Origin: Terriglobia bacterium
Lineage (GTDB): Bacteria; Acidobacteriota; Terriglobia; Bryobacterales; Bryobacteraceae
Assembly (NCBI GenBank): GCA_020073615.1
Contig: JAIQEX010000025.1
Location: 1-58,419 of the forward strand
Reading direction: 5' to 3'
DNA length: 58,419 bases
The notes below the pieces were generated by a model. The model did no database searches. It was not told where the DNA came from and was given only the letters and a program-made list of their open reading frames with translations. Every line of letters starts with the position of its first letter. The stretch's first letter is position 1. The translations under genes were made by a program, and so were the position numbers. Positions 31,708-40,187 of this stretch are shown here, one piece after another.

Positions 31708-34476
31708 GTGTCGCGGTTAACTGAAAGCCTAACAAGGACGTGTGTGGGCTGTTTATATTGCGGCAGGGATATCGGCACCTTACGTCTCCTTCAGGACAAC
31801 GAATTCTGCAGTTCCGCCCATCGGAAATCCTACAGCGAGCGCCTGGCGAAAGCTCTGAACCAGATGGCCGCGCCGGTTACGGCGCCGGCGCGGATGGCCG
31901 GTTTCTTTATCGATCTGCCGATCCAGCAAGGCGACCGGCACCAGGGCGTGCTGAACCGGGAATTCAGATATACAGGTCTGATTATTCACTATCGTGATGT
32001 TGCCATCCCCGGTGTCCTCGGCGAGAATCTCCCATCGCTCGCCTGGCCGGATTTTGCCGCCGCCTCGCCGGGCCGGCCGCGCACGATGGAAGCGCGCCAG
32101 CCCTTGCCGGATATCGCCCTGCCCCAGGCGGTAGACTCCTGCGATCGAGCGGCCATCGAGGGCCCCGGGCCGGTACGCGGCCGGGAAGCGCGAATCGCGG
32201 ACCCGCCACTGCCGCGCGTGGGGGAACCGTGCGCCTTGCCCCGTGCGCTGCCCGCACTGCTTGTGCCCTCGCTGGCGTCTCTGCAGCCCGTGGCGGAACC
32301 GGGGTCTGCCCGCGAGAGGGCGGCGGCGAAGCCGGCGATTCTCTGCGCCGAGCCGATAGCGGCATGGCCCGCGCGCATCGCCCGACCGCCCATGCCGGCC
32401 GCCACGGAGCCGCGCCCCGTACCGCACAGCGCGCCCGCGCTACGCCTGCCTGCGCCGGTCTCGGCGGCCGATACCCACGCCCCGGCGATGGCTCTCGCGG
32501 GGCTGCGTCCCGCCCGGCAGGCGCAGGTGGCGAAATGGCCGCTGCGGGCCGCGATGGGACAACCGCGAACGCCCTACCCCGCGCCCGCCCTGTGCCTGTC
32601 ATACCCGGCGGAGCGCGGCCACGACCGGCCGCAACCGGTGGCAGCGGAATGGCTGCGCGCTCCGGCACCCGCGCCGGCAGCCGGCAATGCCGGGCCATGG
32701 GCCGCCGCTGACATGTACCCGATGGACGAAACCCAGCGGCTGGATTTCCTCCGGTTGGCAATCGACGATCCTCTGGCGGGCGTGAATGGCGATTGGCGGC
32801 CCGCGCCCGCTGCCGAGCCCGCGCGGCAAGCCGGCACGCCAGTGACGCGCGCTGCGTTTCCCGCGGCCGTGGCAGTCCGTTTCCCCGGCTTGGAGAACGA
32901 CCAGCCGGAGATGGAAGCGCCAGCAGACCGGCGCACCATTCCACCGTCGGAAGCGATCGCCGTACGTGGATTTCCCGCGGACTCCTCGCCGGCGATGCCG
33001 CCCTTCACGCCTGTTCCGGCGGACACACCGCCCGCCGTGGAACTGCCGGAGTTGGCTTTCCCGGGGAGACCGGAACGCGGATCCGCCGGCTTCGAGCATG
33101 CCGGCCCCCCCGCATCGGCGCCCGAGCACCGCGAGCCCGATGCCCGCCCGGCAGTCCTGGAAGCGATTCCCACGATCCTGGTGAAGCCGCCGGAGGCCCA
33201 CGGGGAGCCGCCCGTGGCCGCCGTGCCCCGGCCGGACGTCATCCCCATGGAATTCTACTGCCAGCGCGGGACCGCGCGTCCCACGTGGCGCCGGGAGTGG
33301 CGCACGCAGCCGGTGGAGCTCGCGCTGCCGCGTTTTGCCCTTCGGCTCCTCGTCGAACAGAGGGGCGAACCGGCACCGTTCATCGAGCCTCCCAAGAAGC
33401 CGACCTTCGCCGAGATCTTCACCATGCCGGAGTTCGCCGATTGGCGCCGGCGGAGCAGCGCGATGCCCGCCGCCGTCAAGGCCATTGCGGCGAGCCTGCT
33501 GGTGGGGGTCGCGATGTGGTTCGGCGCCGGCAGCGTGCAGCTTGGCAGGCAGCTCCTGGACGGGGATCGGACGGCGTCCACCATCGATGCCATATCGGGC
33601 GCATCCAAGCATACCGCCTTCGCGGCCCGCTCGCGGAATGCCGCGGCGGCGCGTTTGGCATCCGCCGGCGCCCCCCAGGGAACGATGGCGCGCCTGCGCC
33701 GCGCGATTGCCACGCGGGCCGCCGGCGAATGGAACGATGCTTTCCAGGCGGGAATGAAAGCGTGGGGCAGCGCCCCCGGAGCCATGGCCCCCGGCTGGTC
33801 GCGGAATCCCGAAGGGTACGTCCGCCCGGGCGCGCTGGCCCTCTACCAGCCCAGCCTGGAGTTTGCCGATTACCGCATGGAGTTCTTCGGCCAGATCGAG
33901 AGCAAGAGCGTAGGCTGGGTGGTGCGCGCGCGCGACGGGCAGAACTACCTGGCCATGAAGATGGCGGTGGTGGCGCCCGGTCTGCGGCCGGTGGTCGCCC
34001 TGGTGCAGTACCCCGTGGTGGACGGCCATCGAGGGCGGGCCGTCGAGGTGCCGCTCACCGCCATGATGCACAACAACACGCCGTACCGCATCGCGGTGAG
34101 CGTGAAGGGAAACCGCGTCACCACCTCGATCGAGGGCCAGGAAGTGGAAGGTTCGATCGACGACACGCTGAAGGCCGGCGGCGTGGGCTTCTTCAGCGAG
34201 GCCGGCGCGCGCGCGCGGCTGTACTGGATGAAAGTGTCGCGGAACCAGGACTGGCTGGGCAGAGTCTGCGCTCTTTTTTCCGGCGCCGGAGGAAAGACCG
34301 AGACCGCCGAATGGTGGCAGCCGGACGTTTCCGGCGGCCCGCCGGATAGCGCGCCACGCGCGCCGGCCCCGCATTCGGACAGCGTACTTCTCGCGGCGGA
34401 TTACCCGCGCCCCTATGCCGGCCCGCAGCCGGCCAGAGCTTCCAAGAACCGGAGATTGTATCCATGGGAATCCTGA
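31708..34476 (+). CDS. Large Cys-motif, disordered, membrane-anchored protein with lectin-like C terminus
   Basis: A 922-aa protein in four parts. (1) Residues 1-52 have a zinc-knuckle-like set, Cys15-x2-Cys18 and Cys34-x3-His38 (also Cys12). (2) About 53-585 are Pro/Ala/Glu-rich and probably disordered. (3) A single membrane segment at about 588-608. (4) A C-terminal beta-sandwich (about 690-880) resembles DUF1080/concanavalin-like sugar-binding or hydrolase domains (YRMEFFGQIES, WVVRARDGQNYLAMK, GGVGFFSE). It starts with GTG at 31708; TATAAT at 31701-31706 directly before it hints at a leaderless transcript, or that translation begins farther in. It overlaps the TPR gene by 13 bp. Confidence 0.75.
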   Translation: MSRLTESLTRTCVGCLYCGRDIGTLRLLQDNEFCSSAHRKSYSERLAKALNQMAAPVTAPARMAGFFIDLPIQQGDRHQGVLNREFRYTGLIIHYRDVAIPGVLGENLPSLAWPDFAAASPGRPRTMEARQPLPDIALPQAVDSCDRAAIEGPGPVRGREARIADPPLPRVGEPCALPRALPALLVPSLASLQPVAEPGSARERAAAKPAILCAEPIAAWPARIARPPMPAATEPRPVPHSAPALRLPAPVSAADTHAPAMALAGLRPARQAQVAKWPLRAAMGQPRTPYPAPALCLSYPAERGHDRPQPVAAEWLRAPAPAPAAGNAGPWAAADMYPMDETQRLDFLRLAIDDPLAGVNGDWRPAPAAEPARQAGTPVTRAAFPAAVAVRFPGLENDQPEMEAPADRRTIPPSEAIAVRGFPADSSPAMPPFTPVPADTPPAVELPELAFPGRPERGSAGFEHAGPPASAPEHREPDARPAVLEAIPTILVKPPEAHGEPPVAAVPRPDVIPMEFYCQRGTARPTWRREWRTQPVELALPRFALRLLVEQRGEPAPFIEPPKKPTFAEIFTMPEFADWRRRSSAMPAAVKAIAASLLVGVAMWFGAGSVQLGRQLLDGDRTASTIDAISGASKHTAFAARSRNAAAARLASAGAPQGTMARLRRAIATRAAGEWNDAFQAGMKAWGSAPGAMAPGWSRNPEGYVRPGALALYQPSLEFADYRMEFFGQIESKSVGWVVRARDGQNYLAMKMAVVAPGLRPVVALVQYPVVDGHRGRAVEVPLTAMMHNNTPYRIAVSVKGNRVTTSIEGQEVEGSIDDTLKAGGVGFFSEAGARARLYWMKVSRNQDWLGRVCALFSGAGGKTETAEWWQPDVSGGPPDSAPRAPAPHSDSVLLAADYPRPYAGPQPARASKNRRLYPWES

Positions 34477-36128
34477 CGGCTACACAGCCCGGAGCAGGCC
34501 AGGCGATGCCGCCCGGCGTGACTCCGATCGACGATGGCAAACCGCAAAAGCGCTCCAACCGCACGCTTTCCAAGGCGGTGTCGCTGCACCTGGAGGGCAA
34601 GCTGGAGAGCGCCGCCAAGCTGTTGAGCAGGGCCATCGAAGGGGGCGAGCGCGATGCCGCCCTGTACTCCGCGCTGGGCCATATCCAATACGAGATGCAC
34701 GACTATGCCGCGGCAGCCGCGACCTACGCGCAACTGGTGGAACTGGAGCCGCAGCACCGCACGGCGCACTTCAACCTGGGGGTTTGCCAGGGAAATCTCA
34801 AGGAATGGAAGGCGGCCACGGAATCCTTTGGCCGGGCCTTCGAGGCCGATGGAACGCGCAGCGACGCGCTGCTGGGCCTGGGGATCGGGCTGATCCATTG
34901 CGGAGAGCCGGAGCAGGCGATGGAGCCGATCGAGAAGTATCTGAGCCTCTTTCCCGATCACGAGCAGGCGCTGTTCGGCAAGGCGGTGGCGTTCCAGCAG
35001 GCGGGCCGGCACGCCGAATCGGTGGAGCAGTACCGCAAAGTTCTGGCGAAGAACCCGCGCTGCGAGGAAGCGCTCTCCAACCTGGTGGCGCTGTTCCTCG
35101 ATAAGAAGGACCGCGAATCGGTGCGCCGCTACGCGGAAATGCTGGCCGAGGTGCAGCCGTCGTCCACGGTGGCGGCCGAGGCGCTGGCCACGCTGGCATT
35201 CGCCGATGGCGATTACGCCGCGGCGGTACGCTCCTGCCGCTATCTTACCGAGACGGTGCCCGACCGCTTTGAGAACTGGTTCAACCTGGGCGTGGCCCAC
35301 CACAAGATCGGCCATTATGAGAAGGCGGCGCAGGCCTACCGGCAGGCGACCCTGCTGCAGCCGGACTGCGCGCAAGCGCACCTGAACCTGGGCGTGGCCC
35401 ACCAGGAGCTGAGCGACCTCCCGGCGGCGCGCGCCTGTTATGAGAAAGCGCTGGCGATCGATCCCAACCAGCCGGGGGTGCTGTGGAACCTGGCGCTGGT
35501 GCTGGAGCAGCAGGGCGAGCGGGCCTGGTCCGAGAGACTGTACGAACGGATTCCGCAGGAGGCGGCGGAGTGGTGCGACGCCGCTTTCCGGCTGGGGTAC
35601 CTGAAGCTGGTGCGCAGCGATTACGCCGCCAGTGCGGCCGCCTTTGAAGCCTGCCTGGCGAAACGCCCGGAGTGGACCGAAGCCTGCCTCAACGCGGCCA
35701 TCGCGTATGCGCGCTCGGGCAATCCCGAGGCGGCGCGGCGCTATTTCCAGGAAGCGCTGATGCTGCGGCCCGATTCCGCCGACGCGGTGCGCGGCCTGGC
35801 CGCGCTGGCGCTCGAGCAGCAGGATTACGGCGAAGCCTACGAACTGCACCGCCGCCTGATCGAACTGGGCGAGCACGGACCCGAGTTGTTCTACAACGCC
35901 GGTCTGATCTGCCAGAAACAGGGGCAAACCGAGGATGCCGTGCAGTTCTACCAGCAGGCGCTCCACGAAGACCCGCAATTCGCCGAAGCGCTGTTGAACC
36001 TGGGCCACGCCTTCATGGCGATGGGGCAGGAAGAAGAGGCGCGCTCGTACTGGCGCAAGGCGATCCGCGAGAAGCCCGAGCTGGCTCAGACCTATTTCGA
36101 GCCCAACAGCGGCGGCGCCCCGCAGTAG
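34464..36128 (+). CDS. TPR-repeat protein
   Basis: A 554-aa cytoplasmic protein made almost entirely of tetratricopeptide repeats (about 14, 34 residues each). Examples: AALYSALGHIQYEMHDYAAA, FNLGVAHHKIGHYEKAAQAY, ELFYNAGLICQKQGQTEDAV. No signal peptide and no catalytic domain. The 13-bp overlap with the large membrane protein suggests that the two are made together, with the TPR protein perhaps binding its disordered or Cys-motif cytoplasmic part. Confidence 0.88.
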   Translation: MGILTATQPGAGQAMPPGVTPIDDGKPQKRSNRTLSKAVSLHLEGKLESAAKLLSRAIEGGERDAALYSALGHIQYEMHDYAAAAATYAQLVELEPQHRTAHFNLGVCQGNLKEWKAATESFGRAFEADGTRSDALLGLGIGLIHCGEPEQAMEPIEKYLSLFPDHEQALFGKAVAFQQAGRHAESVEQYRKVLAKNPRCEEALSNLVALFLDKKDRESVRRYAEMLAEVQPSSTVAAEALATLAFADGDYAAAVRSCRYLTETVPDRFENWFNLGVAHHKIGHYEKAAQAYRQATLLQPDCAQAHLNLGVAHQELSDLPAARACYEKALAIDPNQPGVLWNLALVLEQQGERAWSERLYERIPQEAAEWCDAAFRLGYLKLVRSDYAASAAAFEACLAKRPEWTEACLNAAIAYARSGNPEAARRYFQEALMLRPDSADAVRGLAALALEQQDYGEAYELHRRLIELGEHGPELFYNAGLICQKQGQTEDAVQFYQQALHEDPQFAEALLNLGHAFMAMGQEEEARSYWRKAIREKPELAQTYFEPNSGGAPQ

Positions 36129-36469
36129 ACCGCGGCCACCGTGTGAGCGGTGAGCGGCGATCGCCCGTCAGCGGACCGCAACCCATAGCCGCAGCGCCCC
36201 AGACCGGCGGCGCTTCGCGGCGCGGCAAGCGCCAGCCCCGATCCCGCCGCGGGGCCCGCGGACCGGGTCTTGGGACAACGTGTCCCAACCCCATACTGTA
36301 GCTCACAGATTCTAAACGGCTCCCCAAAACGTTTTGGGACCTTTTGGCCCAAAAGGCGGTCGTGCCCGCCGGCCCCGACCCGCAACGGCAGCGGGTGCCC
36401 CGCCCGGTCCCCGACCCCCGGCCCCCGGCCCCCGATCCGCGGTCCTCCAGTGTGAGACGCTGTTGGGGA
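36129..36469. repeat. 341-bp intergenic region with three palindromes and a C-rich repeat
   Basis: No gene with convincing features is seen in these roughly 340 bp. Three palindromes stand in a row: TTGGGACA-ACG-TGTCCCAA at 36270-36288, CCCAAAACGTTTTGGG at 36323-36338 and CCTTTTGG-C-CCAAAAGG at 36340-36356. A C-rich repeat follows (about 36400-36443). The first palindrome shares its core with the elements at 28640-28719. An in-frame reading across the last 125 bp exists upstream of the GT39 start but is compositional. Confidence 0.65.
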
Positions 36470-38179
36470 ATGGGGACCGGCCGGCATTATGCGAGTATCG
36501 GCGCGCTTCTGACAGCGGCCAGCGCGCTGGCCACCATTCCCGTGCTGGAAATGGGCATCAACGACGATTGGTCGTATGCCTACATCGCCCGGGAGTTCGC
36601 CGCCCGCGGGCATTTCGTTTACACCGGCTGGGCCAACACAATGGTGGGCGTGCAGGCCGTCTGGGCGAGCATGTTCATCCGACTCTTCGGCTTCTCCTTC
36701 ACGCTGGTGCGCTTGTCGACGCTGCCGTTTGCCGTGGGCTGCGCAATGCTGCTCTATCGCCTGGCCCGGCACGCGGGATTGAGCCCGCCGTTCGCCCTGT
36801 TCGGCACGCTGTCCATCACCCTGTCGCCGGTGTTCATTCCGATGTCGGCTTCCTTCATGACCGACGTTCCGGGATTCTTTTTCTGGCTGGCCTGCGTTGC
36901 GTGCGGCGTGAAGGCGGCGAATGCCGGCGGCCGGACGGCGGCGTGCGGATGGATGGCCGCGGCGGCGGCGGCGGGCGTGGCCGGCGGCACGGTACGCCAG
37001 GTGGTCTGGGTGGTGCCGTTGCTGGTGCTTCCGATGGCTGCGTGGATCCGGAAGAAGCACGGCCGCGAGGGTGTAGCGGGCGCGGCAGCGGTGCTATGGG
37101 GCGCTTCGGCCCTTGCGAGTGCGCTGTGCTTCCTCTGGTTTCAGGCGCAGCCATACACGGTGCCGGGGGCCGACACGGGCGCCTTCGTTCCTTCGCTCGA
37201 GGTGGCGCAGGAGGAAGTGGAATCGGCGCTGCAATTGGGCGTGGCCTGCCTCCTGTTCCTGTTGCCGGTGCTGTCGCTGTACTTTTCCGGTTGGCGGGAC
37301 TCGCTCCGCAGACCGCTTGCGTTGGGGTTGGGACTGGGGATTTCGGGCGCGATGTTGGGCGCCTTGTGGTTCTTCGGCGACGGCCTGCTGCTGGGCAACA
37401 TCGTCACCGCCCATGGGATGCTGAGTCCGGAAACGGAGCTCCTGGGAAGCAAGCCCGAGATTCTGCCGGCGGCGGTGCGCGCCCTGCTGGGAGTGGCGAT
37501 GCTGGGCGGTGCCGGCGTCACGGCGGTGGCTCTGTTCCAGCGCGTGGGCGGCGGCGGAAAGACGCTGCCATCGCCGCGCCTGTTTGCGTTGCTGTATGCT
37601 CCGGCAGCCCTGATATACACCTTGGCCATTCTCTACCGCGCCGTGAACGACTGGATTCTGCTCGACCGGTATGTCATTCCGCTCCTGCCGATGGCGGCCA
37701 TCCCCCTGCTGTGGCATTACCAGCAACGAATGCGGCGGACACCGCCGGTGTGGAGCTGGATGGTGCTGGGGCTTTTCGGGTTTTACGGGGTAGCCACAAC
37801 GCACGACTACATGGCGGCGGCGCGCGCCCGGCTGGCGGCGGCGTCCGCGGTGACGGCCGCGGGGGTTCCGCGAACGCAAGTCACAGCGGGCCTGGAATAC
37901 GACGCCTGGACCGAGCTCGAACAGTCCGGCCATGTCAACGACGAGGGCATTCGCAACCCGCCCGGCGCCTACCGGCCGCAGGAGGGGCGCCGCTATCCGG
38001 TATCGCCGCCGTACTGGTTCTGGGAAGAGACCCCCGGCGTCGAGCCGCGCTACCTGGTGGTGTATTCGCGGCTGCCCGCCCTCGGCGACGCACCGTTTCC
38101 AACGGCCCGGTACCAGACCTGGCTGCCGCCCTTTCACCGGGAGGTGTTCACGCAGATGGCGCCGGCGGAAAAACGGTGA
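36470..38179 (+). CDS. GT39-like membrane glycosyltransferase
   Basis: A 569-aa polytopic protein. The N-terminal periplasmic loop starts EMGINDDWSYAYIAREFAARG, whose acidic residues match the metal-binding Asp/Glu of GT39/ArnT/PMT-type lipid-linked sugar transferases. At least ten hydrophobic segments follow, then a soluble C-terminal tail of roughly 130 residues. ATG at 36470 is preferred over a farther ATG at 36344, whose extra 42 residues are encoded by a C-rich repeat; a GTG at 36452 is also possible. It is followed 43 bp later by a GT2 gene. Confidence 0.8.
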   Translation: MGTGRHYASIGALLTAASALATIPVLEMGINDDWSYAYIAREFAARGHFVYTGWANTMVGVQAVWASMFIRLFGFSFTLVRLSTLPFAVGCAMLLYRLARHAGLSPPFALFGTLSITLSPVFIPMSASFMTDVPGFFFWLACVACGVKAANAGGRTAACGWMAAAAAAGVAGGTVRQVVWVVPLLVLPMAAWIRKKHGREGVAGAAAVLWGASALASALCFLWFQAQPYTVPGADTGAFVPSLEVAQEEVESALQLGVACLLFLLPVLSLYFSGWRDSLRRPLALGLGLGISGAMLGALWFFGDGLLLGNIVTAHGMLSPETELLGSKPEILPAAVRALLGVAMLGGAGVTAVALFQRVGGGGKTLPSPRLFALLYAPAALIYTLAILYRAVNDWILLDRYVIPLLPMAAIPLLWHYQQRMRRTPPVWSWMVLGLFGFYGVATTHDYMAAARARLAAASAVTAAGVPRTQVTAGLEYDAWTELEQSGHVNDEGIRNPPGAYRPQEGRRYPVSPPYWFWEETPGVEPRYLVVYSRLPALGDAPFPTARYQTWLPPFHREVFTQMAPAEKR

Positions 38180-38222
38180 CCGGGCCGGAACCCGTTCGTT
38201 CTTCTGTTAGAGTGCAGTAAGG

Positions 38223-39164
38223 ATGGACCCAGCGCCGCTCGTCAGTATTGTGACGCCTTGTTTCAATGCGGGACGATTCCTTGCCCGGACCATCGAGAGC
38301 GTGCTGGCCCAGGATTATCCGCGCATCGAATACATCGTGATGGACGGCGGCTCGACCGATGAGACCCCCGGCATCCTGGAGGGGTACGGCGGCCGGCTGC
38401 AATATCTCTCGGCGCGGGACGGGGGAGCGGCGGATGCCATCAACCGCGGCTTTCTGCGCTCGGCCGGCTCGATTTTCGCCTGGTTGAATGCCGACGATAC
38501 TTACTTTCCAGGGGCGATCAGCGCCGCGGTGCACGGGCTGCTCAGTGCACCGGAGGCCGCGGTGGCTTATGGCGAAGGACTGTGGATCGACGAGCGGGGA
38601 GAAGTGTTGGGCCGCTATCCCACGGTGACGCCGTACCATCGGTCGATGTTCGAGCGGGAATGCGGGATCTGCCAGCCGGCATCGTTTCTGCGGCGCGAGG
38701 CCTTCGCGGCGGTGGGCATGCTGCATGCGGACCTGCAACTGGCATTCGATTACGACTTGTGGATACGGTTGTCACTCCAGCACCGGTTTGTGGCGGTGCG
38801 GGAGACTCTGGCAGCCTCGCGCATGCACCGGGCCAATAAGTCACTCGGGCAGAAGCGGCTCATGTTTCAAGAGAACATAGGGGTACTTCGCCGCTATTAC
38901 CGGTATGTGCCGGTGAACTGGGTCTATGGTTACTTGAGCTTTCTGCGCGATGGCAGAGACCAGTATTTCGAGCCGCTGCGCCATTCCGCATTAGTTTATC
39001 TGGCCAGCCTCGCGGCAGGCAGTTACTATAACCGCAGACACCTTCTACGCTACTGGAGTGAGTGGTTTTCGCACATCGGGGCGGCCGCCTGGCGGCGCCT
39101 GCGGGAGAGCGGCGGGAAGGGCGCTGGCGGGGTTGGTGCGGCGGGCGGCCGGCCGCCCCGGTAA
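38223..39164 (+). CDS. Glycosyltransferase family 2
   Basis: A 313-aa inverting GT-A enzyme. It opens VSIVTPCFNAGRFLARTIES and has the nucleotide-binding DGGSTDETP loop, the DGGAADAINRG stretch and the metal-binding NADD (the family's DxD site, about residue 84-87), then an ED-like acceptor region near LQLAFDYDLWIRL. This WcaA/SpsA-like pattern is typical of O-antigen and exopolysaccharide synthesis. Donor and acceptor are unknown. It is 21 bp upstream of gmd, so GDP-sugar supply and transfer are likely linked. Confidence 0.92.
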   Translation: MDPAPLVSIVTPCFNAGRFLARTIESVLAQDYPRIEYIVMDGGSTDETPGILEGYGGRLQYLSARDGGAADAINRGFLRSAGSIFAWLNADDTYFPGAISAAVHGLLSAPEAAVAYGEGLWIDERGEVLGRYPTVTPYHRSMFERECGICQPASFLRREAFAAVGMLHADLQLAFDYDLWIRLSLQHRFVAVRETLAASRMHRANKSLGQKRLMFQENIGVLRRYYRYVPVNWVYGYLSFLRDGRDQYFEPLRHSALVYLASLAAGSYYNRRHLLRYWSEWFSHIGAAAWRRLRESGGKGAGGVGAAGGRPPR

Positions 39165-39185
39165 AGTGCTACTATCGGTTTCTCG

Positions 39186-40181
39186 ATGGCTGAAAAGCGC
39201 GCCTTGATCACCGGAATCACGGGGCAGGACGGGTCCTATCTGTCGGAATTGTTGTTGTCCAAGGGGTACGAGGTTCATGGCATCGTGCGCCGCGTGGCCC
39301 TGGAGGATCCGGCGAACCGGCTCAGCCGGCTGGAAGCGGTACGGTCGAGACTGAAACTGCATGCGGCCTCTTTGGAGAGCTATGCCAGCCTGCACCAGGT
39401 GGTGGAGAAAGTAAGGCCGGACGAGTGTTATCACCTGGCGGCGCAGAGTTTTGTCAGTTACTCGTTCGACGACGAGTTCTCCACGCTGCAAACCAACATC
39501 AACGGCACGCACTATCTGTTGGCCGTGCTCAAGAACCTGGCGCCGGACTGCCGGTTTTATTTTGCCGGTTCGAGCGAGATGTTCGGCAAGGCGGACGAGG
39601 TGCCGCAGACCGAAAGCACGCGTTTCCATCCCCGTTCGACCTACGGCATCAGCAAAGTGGCCGGTTTCGACCTGACGCGCAATTATCGCGAAGCCTACCA
39701 CCTCCACGCCAGCGGCGGCATTCTGTTCAATCACGAATCGCCGCGCCGGGGCTTCGAATTTGTGACCCGCAAGATCACCGCCGGGGTGGCGCGCATCGTG
39801 GCCGGCACAGCCGGCGAGCTGCGGCTGGGAAACCTGGACGCGAAACGCGACTGGGGCCACGCGCGGGAATACGTCGAGGCCATGTGGTCGATGCTGCAAC
39901 AGCCGGCGCCGGACGATTACGTGGTAGCGACCGGCGAGACCCATTCCGTGCGGGAATTCGTGGAGCTGGCGTTCCGCTATGCGGGGCTGGACTACCGGAA
40001 ATACGTGGCCATCGACGAAGACCTGTACCGGCCGTCGGAGGTGACCATTCTGCAAGGAGACGCCTCCAAGGCCCGCAGGGTGCTGGGCTGGACGCACAGC
40101 GTGCGGTTCGCGGAGCTGGTGCGGGAGATGGTGGTGAACGACTGCCGGGCGCAGGGGTTGGGGGATTTTCAGTGCTCTTAG
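39186..40181 (+). CDS. gmd: GDP-mannose 4,6-dehydratase
   Basis: A 331-aa extended short-chain dehydrogenase that makes GDP-4-keto-6-deoxy-mannose, the precursor of GDP-fucose and GDP-rhamnose. The NAD(P)-binding ALITGITGQDGSYLSELLL motif and the catalytic YGISK (Tyr-x-x-x-Lys) are visible; NHESPRRGFEFVTRKIT is a Gmd signature. No fucose-synthase (fcl) or rmd gene is in the window, so the next step is encoded elsewhere. It is convergent with the histidine kinase gene, 6 bp apart. Confidence 0.94.
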   Translation: MAEKRALITGITGQDGSYLSELLLSKGYEVHGIVRRVALEDPANRLSRLEAVRSRLKLHAASLESYASLHQVVEKVRPDECYHLAAQSFVSYSFDDEFSTLQTNINGTHYLLAVLKNLAPDCRFYFAGSSEMFGKADEVPQTESTRFHPRSTYGISKVAGFDLTRNYREAYHLHASGGILFNHESPRRGFEFVTRKITAGVARIVAGTAGELRLGNLDAKRDWGHAREYVEAMWSMLQQPAPDDYVVATGETHSVREFVELAFRYAGLDYRKYVAIDEDLYRPSEVTILQGDASKARRVLGWTHSVRFAELVREMVVNDCRAQGLGDFQCS

Positions 40182-40187
40182 ATTCGT

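Noticed and set aside
36270-36356. Rho-independent terminators
   Set aside because: The palindromes lack following T-runs and the same core recurs at 28640-28719, so a dispersed element fits better, although termination cannot be excluded.
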